DNA of 64,000 bases from Physella acuta (Eukaryota; Mollusca; Gastropoda; Physidae). The stretch is taken from assembly GCF_028476545.1 (NCBI RefSeq), contig NW_026731784.1:1116001-1180000 (forward strand), in the 5' to 3' direction. This document shows positions 42,891-54,749 of the stretch, in pieces. The first letter of the stretch is position 1; the number at the start of each line of letters is the position of its first letter. The position numbers and the translations under genes are program-made. The notes under the pieces are model-generated. The model worked only from the letters and a program-made list of their open reading frames with translations. It made no database searches and had not been told where the DNA came from.

Positions 42891-43150
42891 CATGTAAGTT
42901 GATTTTCGGTGGAGTTGGTTAATGGCGCTGAAATAAGTTTGGGATTAAAGTAAAATTATTTTACAACTATTTATAAAAAAAAAAAAATGCCATATATCAT
43001 AATCAGCCGTCACACAATACAACAATAAAGGTTATACATACTCGAATAGATGACTATCATTTTCTTCTTCAAGTTTTTATTTAAAACTTAAAAAATTAAC
43101 GCCGTCACTACTTATGATCTATCTGTTCTGTTACTGTTATTGTAAAGGTT

Positions 43151-44254
43151 GGATGTGTTTCTTGTATCTCAGCTCACACCCTTAGTGGTCTAAGTGTTGG
43201 ATGTGTTTCTTGTATCTCAGCTCACACCCTTAGTGGTCTAAGTGTTGGATGTGTTTCTTGTATCTCAGCTCACACCCTGAGTGGTCTAAGTGTTGGATGT
43301 GTTTCTTGTATCTCAGCTCACACCCTGAGTGGTCTAAGTGTTGGATGTGTTTCTTGTGTCTCAGCTCACACCCTGAGTGGTCTAAGTGTTGGATGTGTTT
43401 CTTGTATCTCAGCTCACATCCTGAGTGGTCTAAGTGTTGGATGTGTTTCTTGTATCTCAGCTCACACCCTGAGTGGTTTAAGTGTTGGATGTGTTTCTTG
43501 TATCTCAGCTCACACCCTGAGTGGTCTAAGTGTTGGATGTGTTTCTTGTATCTCAGCTCACACCCTGAGTGGTCTAAGTGTTGGATGTGTTTCTTGTATC
43601 TCAGCTCACACCCTGAGTGGTCTGTGTTGGATGTGTTTTTTGTATCTCAGCTCACACCCTGAGTGGTCTAAGGGTTAGATGTGTTTCTTGTACCTCAGCT
43701 CACACCCTTAGTGGTCTAGGTGTTGGATGTGTTTATTGTATCTCAGCTTACACCCTGAGTGGTCTAAGGGTTGGATGTGTTTCTTGTACCTCAGCTCACA
43801 CCCTGAGTGGTCTAAGTGTTGGATGTGTTTCTTGTATCTCAGCTCACACCCTGAGTGGTCTAAGTGTTGTATGTGTTTCTTGTATCTCAGCTCACACCCT
43901 GAGTGGTCTAAGTGTTGGATGTGTTTCTTGTATCTCAGCTCACACCCTGAGTGGTCTAAGTGTTGGATGTGTTTCTTGTATCTCAGCTCACACCCTGAGT
44001 GGTCTAAGTGTTGGATGTGTTTCTTGTATCTCAGCTCACACCCTGAGTGGTCTAAGTGTTGGATGTGTTTCTTGTATCTCAGCTCACACCCTGAGCGGTC
44101 TAAGTGTTGGATGTGTTTCTTGTATCTCAGCTCACACCCTGAGTGGTCTAAGTGGTGGATGTGTTTCTTGTATCTCAGCTCACACCCTGAGTGGTCTAAG
44201 TGTTGGATGTGTTTCTTGTATCTCAGCTCACACCCTAAGTGGTCTAAGTGTTGG
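43151..44254. repeat. 48-bp tandem array, about 23 copies
   Basis: The unit is ggatgtgtttcttgtatctc, agctcacaccctgagtggtc, taagtgtt. Copies are nearly identical. Because 48 is divisible by three and stop-free in several frames, long open frames of 137-213 codons exist on both strands with a 16-residue period (e.g. MCFLYLSSHPEWSKCW). These are by-products of the array. Confidence 0.97.
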
Positions 44255-44394
44255 CTAGTGCGCATGTCATGGTAGAATGTTTGCAAGTAAAACTAGAGAC
44301 CTAGAGATTGTGTACGTCTCTTATTAAACAAGATTTCCGTTCATAATGTTACATCAGTGTAATCTCATCACGACTGTGCTGACATCAGATGGTA

Positions 44395-44580
44395 TATGAG
44401 TGGTAGGTGTGGGGTGATGGGTGGATGGGTGATAGATACATGAGTGGTAGGTGTGGGGTGTTGGGTGGATGGGCGATAGATACATGAGTGGTAGGTGTGG
44501 GGTGATGGGTGGATGGGTGATAGATACATGAGTGGTAGGTGTGGGGTGATGGGTGGATGGGTGATAGATACATAAGTGGT
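44395..44580. repeat. 44-bp tandem array
   Basis: Just over four copies of tgagtggtaggtgtggggtg, atgggtggatgggtgataga, taca. Confidence 0.92.
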
Positions 44581-45400
44581 GAATGATGGATGGATACAAT
44601 AATGGCCCTCACACAGACAAACTTGATAAAACTAACACTGTTGACAGAAATCAATTAAGACACAAGCAAGACACATGTAAAACACGTTTAAGACACATTT
44701 AAGACACATTGAAGACGCGCTTCTACATTTCGAGTGTAAGATATATTAAACACATACATGATTTAAACGTGTGTGTTAAAAAAAAAAACAGTTGTATTAA
44801 TGAAATAACTATCAACTTCGTAAGAGATTGTATCGGGAAAATGGCAAGCTGCTATAGCTTTTCACGCGTCTAGCTAAATACTGGTAGGATTTCAATTTAA
44901 TTATGAAAAAAACAGTAGCAATGACGTGGCTTACTAATGTGATAAATATTATACTGTGTTACATTCATTGAAAATATCCCAGTATATATTAAGTAATTAC
45001 GCAATTAGGCTAGAATGAATGGTTCCAATATACTACCGTCTTATTAAAAAACGTTTCAAGGGCGATAACCATAAATATAACTTCTAAAGCGCTTGATATC
45101 ATTGAATATTCTTTTATATACTAAAAAGGCTAATAGTTTCAAACATTCAATTATAAAGATACTAAATTAATACAACGAACCAGTTTTATCTTTATTCTTA
45201 TATGTGTCTTTAAAAAATGTGTAACTAAATTAATTACAAAAACAGTGGCCTAGCATTATACACATATCAAAGACTATCGATTGGGAAACATTTATTGACA
45301 TTATTGTTTTGCTGCTAATTAGGTATTCCTATATAGGCTACTTTTCTTCTCTGTGTCAAATATAATTTTTAGATTCATTTAGTGGAAGCATGTTTTAGTG

Positions 45401-45505
45401 CAGGGGTCGGCAACCTGCGGCTCGCGAGCCGCATGCGGCTCTTTTGATGTTGAGATGCGGCTCTTCAGCTCCATGCACAAATATTTATAATTGTTTTTTA
45501 TTTTC

Positions 45506-45600
<95 letters not shown>

Positions 45601-45712
45601 CTAATAAAATCTCATAATATTGAAATAAAAAATGTGTGTTGCTCTTTAAAACTGGGACATTTTGTAAATTGCAGCTTTTGGCTCTTCCGTCTCAAAAGGT
45701 TGCCCACCCCTG
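45401..45712. mobile_element. hAT MITE, CAGGGGTCGGCAACC family, complete
   Basis: 312 bp, flanked by ttttagtg at 45393-45400 and 45713-45720. The left tip is caggggtcggcaacctgcgg, the right tip ggttgcccacccctg. A (TA)n tract of about 85 bp lies inside. The orthologous position in block A (about 10923-10932) has a single attttagtg and no insert. Confidence 0.95.
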
Positions 45713-45916
45713 TTTTAGTGCGATTGAAAGAATTTTTTTGGACGGACATTTTTTTTTCCAACTGTTTTACAATATACTGTCAGTTATCAAGTACGAGTGA
45801 AGTTTGAAGACATTCATAAAATAGAAATACATTTAAACTGAGCACAGCAGACACACTGACAGACAAACAGACAACCAATCATACGCCGTATTCCCATCCT
45901 TATCTATAGATACGAT

Positions 45917-46140
45917 CAGTGGCGTAGCGAGGTCGGGTGTCACCCGGTGCGGCACTTAATGGTGTCACGCCCCCCCCCCCCCCCCAGAGGCGTAGCGACC
46001 CTTCCCGGGGACAACCTTTCAAGTTTTCGATTTGCACCCCCCCCCCCCCCCTCAAACTTTGGATTTGCACCCACCCCCCTTCAAGTTTTTCTCTATATAT
46101 TTTGCTATTTTTTTTTGCCTTGGTGTCACCCCCCTAAATG
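45917..46140 (+). mobile_element. Truncated hAT MITE, CAGTGGCGTAGCGAGG family
   Basis: Begins cagtggcgtagcgaggtcgg and shares gtcacccggtgcggcactta and tttcgatttgcacccc with 13438-13724. The right tip is missing. Confidence 0.8.
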
Positions 46141-47075
46141 GATAAAGAATTATATTGACTGTAAATTTTAGTGTTTTTCACATTCTTCAAGACTTTGACT
46201 TTCAAACAAACAAAACATAAATACAAGCGCATAATTAAGTTGTGTTTATTCATTTATTTTACTGAACGAAACCGATACACCGAAATAATTCATTAAATAG
46301 TTTGAACCAACAGTTGTTGGTTAATTCGCTGTTTTAATCGACAAAATGTGATCTTTGAGTGTAGGACTTTTAGATTATATTAATTTTAACAAAGTGAATT
46401 GCATTAAGAAATCATTAGCCATCATGTAGAGAATAGTGGCACAGGCAGCAATATTATCCACCACTCACTAAAACATATTTTCTCCACATTATAAAGGTAG
46501 TTGTACTCAACCTCAGCCATATATTCTCTCATGTAGCTACCCATGTCTAGGGAAGTTAAAAAAAATGTGTAACGGGTAGCTCATCATCATGTGAAACATA
46601 CCTCACAATCACAGTCAGCTGATCAATTTTAGGCCGTCAATTATTGAGTCATGTTTGGGCCCAAAGAAAGTTGAGAAAGTTTAGCTGATACGTAAATCCT
46701 ACAGTGTAGGCCTATATAGTGTTGTATTTAAACTAAACGATTAAATAATTTTCAATTAAAATTGTCAATCAGTTTAGAATTGCCGTAGATATGTACTTTT
46801 TTATATCAATGTTTAAAACAAAACTAAACGTGCTTTCCAGGTGCCTTTGCTTGAATGTAACTATTCAAGGGAGACAACATTAACACACATGCATAATCAT
46901 CGCTATTAAGTTCATGAAAAAAAAATCTACGGTTAACGTAATAGGAACACAACGCAGTTAAACGTAGCAATAGTGTTTCTATTTTAAAAACTGACGATAT
47001 CATCAAGCGAACTACTTAAAAAAATATATAATTGTCAGTAGCTATATAATATGAAACATTAACCTAAGTGCACAC

Positions 47076-47165
47076 ATCAGCCACCCCCCCCCCCCACCCC
47101 CTCAAAATTGCCGTTGCATGTTCCTCCTAAAAACAGTTATATTTTCCCATTTCTTGTCTGAACTC
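47076..47165 (-). mobile_element. Fragment of Harbinger-like MITE interior
   Basis: aaaattgccgttgcatg and cccatttcttgtctgaac match 16370-16430. No tips remain. Confidence 0.5.
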
Positions 47166-47244
47166 TGTCAACACAGAGTGTTTTACTTAATTTTTATTGC
47201 AATTCATTAAAACAAATTGACGAGAAATAACAATTAAAATTCGC

Positions 47245-47410
47245 TGAGATCAGGACCAATGATCTCAGAGAAAATATCTCAGACAAAATATCTCACGGAC
47301 AAATGATCTCAAGACAAATGATATCAGGACAAATGATCTCAAGGACAAATGATCTCACGGACAAAAGATACCAGGACAAAATATATCAGGACAAATGATA
47401 CCATGGACAA
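47245..47410. repeat. Irregular tandem of about 15-bp unit
   Basis: Around ten variants of ggacaaatgatctca. Confidence 0.85.
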
Positions 47411-47429
47411 TTGAGGGATGGTCTCAAAA

Positions 47430-47732
47430 AGCCGTCTTAATATCTAGCGGCCTCTCGCGCAATTGATGTTTTTTCAAAAGAATTTTGCCGACAACAGCGT
47501 GTATTTGATTGTAGGAAAAAAAATATACAAGAGCGTGGGATAGTGTCAATAGAATAAAGATACTCCAACCACAGCTACAGTATTCTTTTTTCAAAACAAC
47601 CATCAGGTCAAACATGCAAGAAAATTAATTTTAACTTTAAAAAATGATTATGGGCGGCTGTGGGCCCCCTAAACGGCGTGCCCCCCCCCCCCCGCATAAC
47701 GGGGTCTGGCGGCACTGTAGTTCCGCCCCTGG
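47430..47732 (+). mobile_element. hAT fragment, CAGGGGCGGAACTA family
   Basis: Contains aagaattttgccgacaacag and ends ggcactgtagttccgcccctg-type tip, as at 60777. The left end is absent. Confidence 0.75.
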
Positions 47733-47786
47733 GGTTGACACCCTCAATTACCACACCGAGTGTCACCCTAACTAGACTCGCCACTG
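47733..47786 (+). mobile_element. Terminal fragment of another hAT-like element
   Basis: Ends ctagactcgccactg, giving a CAGTGGCGAGTCTAG tip. Only about 50 bp remain, so the family is tentative. Confidence 0.4.
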
Positions 47787-47789
47787 ACC

Positions 47790-49540
47790 AAATCAAATTA
47801 TGTTAATGGATGCAGATAACCCAAAGTTACAGAATAAACTTTACATTTTAATGCACACACCCACTTATAAAGAACTGTAAAAACATTACATGTCATGTAA
47901 TGTACTCTACTATATAAATTTTGCCATGGAAGTGATAAAAAGTGAAAATTAATGACCAAGGACAGTCAGATTTACAAAAAGAAGATATCTCTCATATAAA
48001 AAAAACAATAGTTCTGTTACATTTTTGTCTATTATAGTAAAATAAATGTTTATTTTATGTTTATAATTAAAATATTAAATCAAGATAGAAACATTAATAT
48101 TTACTTATCTTGTACCATTTCTTGTTCACTTACAATAACAGGGAGGTAACAAACTCATTTGTATAAAACCATTTTTTTTTTAATTAATGCTAAATAAATG
48201 TAAAATGTAAGCTAAATACTAAAAGAGTTATGGAGTATATATTTAATTTTTTTAATGAATTTGTATTTTTATTTTACAAGATATATGTAATTGGTATAAC
48301 AAGATTATTAATAATGCTAAGAAAAACAGTGCATTTATTTTATACTTGTTTTTAAGAGATCCGACAAATTCAAATAAACCAATGCTAATCTGTGTTTTCA
48401 AATGTTTCTCTTTGTTAAGTACTTTAAAAATGCACACTCTCCCCGCCCTCAAACCTCAGGACCCCCATACCCCACAGCCCCCCCCCCCCCCTATCTGCAT
48501 CTCATTTTTTCCAAGACCCCACTTATGTGTTGCAATACTATAATAAAAATATAAGAAAATAAAAGAAAAGAACAATGTCAGACCCTCATCCCCTATACCC
48601 CATGACCTCTCCCTGCTTCTATGATATCATTATGACTCTAGCCATCCCACATCTAGCGTGGAATTGTTTTTTCCCTCAAATGTTGCCATATATTCTCTGT
48701 TGTCAATGTCATTTCTTAAATTATTTACTCCAACTCAACACGGCTTTTGTAAACTTGAGATGAACTTACGACGTCCGGACGTTGTACTCCACAGGCACGT
48801 CGCTTGCTTCACGCCTGCCCACCCCTACCCTATACTCAGCAATCACACAACCTATAAACATTGTTAAGATACAAATCATTGAACCAGAATCCTCACATAT
48901 GTCCACCCACATTTCAATATTTTTGCCTCCATAACCCTCCTCTCACTCAACTGTACTTGTACATGTTTTATGTTATTCCACCACCCATTTTAGATAGTTA
49001 TGCTTATTATCGAATTATGAATTGTATTGGATTTAGTCTCCTATGTATTGCCATGTTGGTGATTATCTGTGATACTGCCAAAGGAGTCTATAGCATGATG
49101 TATAAGCCAATACTTGTGGCTAAAGTTGCACCATACCATTGCAGTTCCTTTAAGTTTAAATGTTGGCTACAAGTGCTACATAATGAGACACGTAGTCATA
49201 TGATACAAAATAATGTCTTGTGACACATATTTGCAATACAAATGTTACATAGAAACACCCTATATACCACATGTATTTGGATTCTCGTAGTTAAATTGCT
49301 GATTTCAGTTCAGACATATTTTAGGAAGCAATTTATTAATGTACTAGATTCAATTGCTTATTGATTTTTATATTCAAAGTTCTGGAATAGGCACATGTAC
49401 CCAGGATAAATAATGAGTTGATGATTAATGATTACGACAAATAGTATTGATCATATTTCCTGTATTTATTTTGACGACGCAAGTTATACGTTATAAATAG
49501 TTATGAGGTCAAACAGAAGAAAGGAGAAACAGAGCATAGA
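47790..49540. other. Intergenic; one unrecognised 120-codon frame
   Basis: AT-rich with a C-run at 48478-48490. A plus-strand frame at 48861-49223 has a hydrophobic stretch (IGFSLLCIAMLVIICDTAKG) that could span a membrane. It has no family resemblance, so it is not called as a gene. Confidence 0.4.
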
Positions 49541-49559
49541 GTAGTCAGGTAGAGCAATA

Positions 49560-49840
49560 AAATTACTGGTCACGTGAGACGGTCAGATGACCACTGAAGC
49601 GTTTGGTACTGTTAGCAGTTGGAGATCGATTGTAGAGTTGGTCAGTAGAGGGTGTAGCGGTCAGTTTTAGAGTTGGTCAGTTGAGGGTGTAGCAGTCAGT
49701 TGTAGTGTCAGTCAGTATAGGGGGTATCGGTCAATTGTAGAGTTGGTCAGTAGAGGGTGTAGCGGTCATATGTTTTAGTTCAGTCACAGTTGACCAGTTG
49801 AGCGCGTAGGACAGTTGAAATGTAGATAGTGTTAGAGTTG
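49560..49840. repeat. 35-bp array, short copy, SINE-free flank
   Basis: Several variants of gtagagttggtcagtagagg, the reverse complement of the array at 22619-23049. The flank ggtcagatgaccactgaagc matches the arm 1/arm 2 flank but lacks the SINE found there. Confidence 0.8.
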
Positions 49841-49849
49841 GTCAGAAGC

Positions 49850-50445
49850 TACCCATGTCTAGAGAAGTTAAAAAAACGTGTAACGGGTAGCCCATCATCT
49901 GTTGAAACATACCTCACAATCACAGTCAGCTGATCAATTTTAGGTCGTCAATTATTGAGTCATGTTTGGGCCCCAAAGAAAGTTGGGAAACTAACCTAAT
50001 ACCTGTTTAAGCTGATACGTAAATCCTACAATGTAATTAGTGTTGTATTTAAACTAAACGATTAAATAAGTTTAATTAAAAGTGTCAATCAGTTTAGAAT
50101 TGCCGTATATATGTACTTTTTATATCAATTATTAAAAAAAAAAAAAAAAAAAAAAACTTGCTTAACATTAGTTGCTTTTGCTTGAATTTTAACTATTCAA
50201 GGGAGACAACATTGATAAACGTGCATAATCATCGCTATCTGGTTCATGGAAAAAATCTACATTTAACGTTATAGGAACAAAACGCAGTTAAACTTAGATA
50301 GAAAGTTTGTGTTTTAAAAAACTGACGATAACATTAAGCAAACTGCTTTTTAAAAAATTAAAATTGTCTATATTTATATATTTAGAAACAGTACACTACG
50401 TGCACACATTTTGCCTTTAAATCCGAAAACGTACTATTCAATGTT
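49850..50445 (+). repeat. Segmental block C
   Basis: Homologous to 11700-12290 and 46535-47070: agctacccatgtctagagaa, tcacagtcagctgatcaatt, ctattcaagggagacaac. Contains a long A-run at about 50134-50156. Confidence 0.8.
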
Positions 50446-51130
50446 CGTCTCTTATCTGCCATTATTCTTAAACACTGTTATTATTTTTTTATAAAAAAAA
50501 AGAAAAAAAATATTTTTTATACACTCTGAAATTCGACAGATACTTTAAGGACAAAAAAAAAGAGGAACACTGGTTTCCAATCCTACTCGTCCCGTAAGAA
50601 TAATTGGATATCCGCCATCATATTGAATCTCTTCGGTATTTGTTAGTTGTATTTACCTTCGTCTCCAAAGTTCCAAGAGCACAATAATATTACAGTGTAT
50701 ATGGGCACACAGGGACTATTCCTAACTGTAATCAATCTCCAACTACTCGTTCCACTGTTATTATATTGTTTCTGCTTGACCAATGTGTGGTTATTGTCTG
50801 GTCATTATAGTGTACGTTTACGTATTATCGTTTTAAAAAAATGTCATGGAATAGTATCATCGGAACGAACTTTAATTTAACCGCATAGATCGTTCGTCTT
50901 ATTTATTCAAATGCCATGGCAACCATATTTTCCATAAAGTCCCTGATGCTTGCAAATATATTCCTTTACAAATCATATTGACAGTCAGGATAGTGTCAAG
51001 CTTACGATAGTTACATTGTTCTTATAAATACAACCTATGTCGGTATTTAGATATTGTTTTATATGTCTTAAACTTCAATAACCTTTAGCTGTGGATACAT
51101 AATATAAAAACTCCAAATCAAACAAGTGAT
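50446..51130. other. Intergenic, nothing recognised
   Basis: AT-rich. A 77-codon frame at 50647-50880 has no recognisable family. Confidence 0.45.
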
Positions 51131-51134
51131 GCCT

Positions 51135-51300
51135 TGTACTCTGTTTTTGGATGAACAAAAGCTACGGAAGTAAATCCAAAAAGAAAAGCAGGCTGAAATT
51201 GGAAACAACGGCGTAACAAGATGACACGTAATACTTAATTGTGTTGGAGAGAATCCCTTCCAACAATACAGTTAAGAACGAATAAGAAGAAGAAGGGCGG
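51135..51300 (+). mobile_element. SINE fragment, 3' part
   Basis: gctacggaagtaaatccaaa, aaaagcaggctgaaattgg and the GAA tail, as in the complete copy at 40771-41127. The tRNA-like second unit is mostly deleted. Confidence 0.75.
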
Positions 51301-51469
51301 CAAGCATTTAACAACACTGGGTAACGAACTATATTATAATAAATATAACAATAAACACGCCAGTATTCTAACCTACATCTGCACAATAAAGTGTGATGGC
51401 TTTCCATGGGGAGCGTATTGAAACGTTTTGCTTCTTGCTTGATTGAAATAGAAATATTCTTTAATGAAA

Positions 51470-51880
51470 TATGTGTTGTCCAACCCGAATTTAACGCAAA
51501 CAGATGGCTACAAAAATTCAACTTCGTAGTGCATATCACAAAAACTAAATAAGCTAAATGTAAAACATTGCTTGTACAAATGGTTTGTTTCGAATGTATT
51601 TTTTTTAAGATACTTTTGTCAAAGACAAGTAGAGCGGTAAATGACTTCATTTGGATAATCTGAAGCAATGCAATTACTATTGACATATTTTACCATAGGT
51701 AAAATGAAGGGTGGATTCGCTAAAATATGTGAGCTATTCAAAACAAATGAAAGTACTCAGGCATTCATAGTAAATCCTATCAACACAGCTACACATGAGA
51801 TCAACATTGAGTCATTTAGAATTGATGCTGATTCGCTTCAAATGCGATAGCAATATTTAAAAACGAAACGTGTGGAGTGG
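51470..51880 (+). pseudogene. hAT transposase relic (C-terminal half)
   Basis: Plus-strand pieces KFNFVVHITK, then MKGGFAKICELFKTNESTQA and NIESFRIDADSLQM. They correspond to the better-kept pieces in the 60868-62038 element (MKNGFTERFEEIKRNESTLT, NFELFGIDAGSLQI). Several stops and indels separate them. No terminal repeats found. Confidence 0.65.
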
Positions 51881-51889
51881 TAAGTTTAA

Positions 51890-52860
51890 GAGCAAATTAA
51901 TAATACAGAGTGTATTATTTTCTTCTTTTTAGTGCATTTATAAAAGCTTGTAATTATAAACGTTTGTATGTATGTATTATTCTATACTTTTATTGTATTA
52001 ACGAGTTATACGCATTTTAAGACAATATAGTGTAGCAACATATATTATGATGCACAATTTGAAATGTGTAACTGGTTGAACACTATGGTTAACGATTACC
52101 ACATAGCAATCGGTGTATCGATGGAAAGTTATATTGATGAGAATGGTGTTAAAAAGACTCGTTAGCCCATGGACTTTATCAAAACTGGTAGTCTTCTACT
52201 GGAAGTTTATAAGCCGCTTATCATTAAATGCTGAATACTTCAACATGCACCATGAGATAAGGAAAAACCTTTTTTGAAAGTGTAGAGATAATGATACAAA
52301 TGTAGTTGTACTAACATCTAATGTACTTTTGATAGAATACAAATAGGATAGGATTTTTTTTTAATAAAATAAATTATGGGATAACAGTAAAAGGGGTGAA
52401 GGTCAAATGAAAGTGTCAGGACTCCGGGTGGAGAGTAGGAAGGAAATTGTTCAAAGAGGGGGGGGGGGGGGTTGGGGTGGGTCAATGGGACAGTGAAGCG
52501 TTTTCTATGTAAGAAAACAAAATATGTTGACCAGTTTATATACTGGTCGCATTAAGTTTTCAAAAGGTTCATGTGTGAAAGATGAGGAGTAAGCAGCAAG
52601 ATTTAGAACTTTAAAAAAGTAAATGAATATATATTCGAAATTAACGTTGGGGTGGGTGGTGGGGTCGTTGGAACAGTTAAAGGGGGTGTGGGTTTATCAT
52701 GTCTGAAGGTGAAGTGGACAGAGGGGGAGGGGGTAGATGTGTCTGAAGAGGCGTGGAGATGGTGTCTGTGTTTAAGGCAAGCAAAGCGTCAATTTTATGC
52801 TGTGTGATCTCACATCACAATGCTCCCACAAAATGAAACTAAAAATTATATTTGACACTA
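51890..52860. other. Intergenic, nothing recognised
   Basis: AT-rich with a G-run near 52459-52471. No gene. Confidence 0.5.
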
Positions 52861-52866
52861 AGAAGA

Positions 52867-53136
52867 AAAAAAAATTCATAAAAAACGTTTTAATAACAAG
52901 CTTTTATGTAATGATGCACTAAAAAGTAGAAAATAAATTATAGACTACTATTTAAATAACTATAAAGAAAAGCGTGGGTCACTTTAGTATCTATTGGATA
53001 CCTTTACTAATGTTAAGGAAGACACCCACGCTTTTCTTTATAGTTATTTAAATAGTAGTCTATAATTTATTTTCTACTTTTTAGTGCATCATTACATAAA
53101 AGCTTGTTATTAAAACGTTTTTTATGAATTTTTTTT
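52867..53136. repeat. Perfect 113-bp inverted repeat with 44-nt loop
   Basis: 52867-52979 and 53024-53136 are exact reverse complements as far as I can read. The inner ends are gcgtgggt and acccacgc, the outer ends A/T runs. It could be a small foldback transposon or a hairpin created by template switching. No target duplication is obvious, and no other copy is in the window. Confidence 0.95.
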
Positions 53137-53185
53137 CAGTACTTTACATGTTTTATTTACAATAGAGTTACATGACTAAAAACCC

Positions 53186-53224
53186 TTGCGCGCCTACTGA
53201 ACATCACGTTCAGTAGGCGCGCAA
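53186..53224. other. GC-rich 17-bp perfect hairpin
   Basis: ttgcgcgcctactgaac (53186-53202) pairs with gttcagtaggcgcgcaa (53208-53224) around the loop atcac, in otherwise AT-rich DNA. Confidence 0.9.
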
Positions 53225-53690
53225 TGGTTTTTGAACGCAGCCATTACGTGATGGCGCAGCTATTGAAGGTGATGACGCGTGTGGTGTGGTTGGCTAGACA
53301 TGCCTACTAATTCGGTCCAAATTTTAATTAATTCATAAAAAATTAATTAGGCATCCAATTAAATCAAATTTAGTTTCAGATTGCATTGTCTTCATGTCTT
53401 GACCCACGTGCTAACTTTGAATCGTATCGGTCAAGTAGAACTGTCCGAATTTTCACTCCTGCGTTTCCGTCTAGACTGACGACTGACGACAGACTGACGA
53501 GGAAGTGAGTTAAATAAAAGCTTGTAAAAAGTATACAGGAATTGTTTGACAGTACAACAGAATGTCAATTAATGTTACCCAATTGAAAGTCTTTGATATA
53601 TGTATAATGCTTCGCCACTGTTTTTCTAATTAATTTAGTCATCTATTTTTAAAGACATATATAAGTATAAAGCTTAAACTGTTTCCGTGT
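53225..53690. other. Intergenic, nothing recognised
   Basis: Contains a gcagccattacgtgatggcg patch. No gene or TE end. Confidence 0.45.
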
Positions 53691-53699
53691 ATCAATATA

Positions 53700-54220
53700 G
53701 TACCTTGATAATTGATTGTATGAAACTATTGACCTTTTTTAGTATATATAAAAAAAATTCCATGATATAAATTACTATGGAAGTTATATTTTCGGTTATC
53801 GCCCTTGAAACGTTTTCGAATGAGACAGTAATATATTAAAACAATTCTTTCTAGCCAAATTGCGTAATTACTTAATATATATATTGGGATATTTTCAATG
53901 AATGTAACACTGTATGATATTTATCACATTAGTCATTTCTACTGTTATTTCATAATTAAATTGAAATCCTACCAGTACTTAGCTAGCTGCATGGAAAGTT
54001 ATAGCAGCTTGCCCTTTTCCCGTTACAATCTATTACGAAGTTGATAGTTATTGCATTAATACAACTGTTTTTTTTTAAAAACACACGTTTAACTCATGTA
54101 TTTGTTTAATATATCTGCAATCGGAATGTAAAAATGCTTCTTCAATGTGTCTTAAATGTGTCTTGAATGTGTTTAACATGTGTCTTACATGTGTCTTGCT
54201 TTCTGTCTACAGCGGGAGTT
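53700..54220 (-). repeat. Segmental block D (inverted copy of 44640-45200)
   Basis: ttcggttatcgcccttgaaa, attgcgtaattacttaatat and agttatagcagcttgccc are the reverse complement of block B. The 54130-54215 part carries repeats of atgtgtctta. Confidence 0.8.
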
Positions 54221-54284
54221 TAAAATAGCAGTTTTAGTTTTATAACAAGACTACCTGTCATCCCTTGGATGACGTTGGGTTTCA

Positions 54285-54365
54285 GGGGTCATCCATAAAT
54301 GACATCACATCTGTGACTTATCATCACAAAATAACCAGACCTCCACATTTAAAAGACGTTGTTTT
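54285..54365 (+). mobile_element. Left end of a Harbinger-like MITE
   Basis: ggggtcatccataaatgaca starts at 54285 and is followed by a sub-terminal match. The right end is absent. Confidence 0.6.
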
Positions 54366-54607
54366 TTTTTATCTTTTAAAAACACCGATTTTGGCTGAGC
54401 ATGGGTCTGACCACACTATTCCTTCATATACTGACGTCGCAGGTGACCTTTTAAAAATTCTATTAATTTTAATGACACCGACTTTAAAATTTAGCCTTCA
54501 TTCTCCAAAACAAATTTTAAAATGCTTTTCTGGCATACCTAGCCCTGGCCACCTATAGCATGTTTATATAACGTGAAACCCGCCATTTTGCTCGTGGTAA
54601 ACATGGC

Positions 54608-54745
54608 CTATCTTCTTCTTCTTCATCGTTCTTAATGTTTAGTGTTGGGAGGGATCGAGCCTTATCTGCCAGAGGGTTTGAACTCGAGTCTTTTTTTTTT
54701 TCATATTTATCAACCATTAGCTTTTGCCGACTCGACTATGCTTCC
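54608..54745 (-). mobile_element. SINE fragment, second tRNA-like unit and tail
   Basis: Begins with the complement of the GAA tail, then ttagtgttgggagggatcga, tttgaactcgagtc (box B) and gccgactcgacta (box A). Only the second unit is present, either a 5' truncation or a monomer. Confidence 0.75.
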
Positions 54746-54749
54746 ATCA

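Larger units (their letters stand above)
44640..47075 (+). repeat. Segmental block B
   Basis: From 44990 onward homologous to block A (10529-12300). Between 44640 and 45200 it is matched in reverse by 53700-54220. Relative to A it contains a hAT element (45401-45712) and a truncated hAT piece (45917-46140). No gene. Confidence 0.85.

Noticed and set aside
43151-44254. CRISPR-like regular repeats
   Set aside because: The units are contiguous with no unique spacers, and the DNA is animal.
43249-44286. Several 137-213-codon frames on both strands
   Set aside because: They are produced by the 48-bp tandem array, show a 16-residue period and have no independent evidence of coding.
48861-49223. 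120-codon frame with a hydrophobic stretch
   Set aside because: No recognisable family, no splice or promoter signal, and composition like the surrounding DNA.
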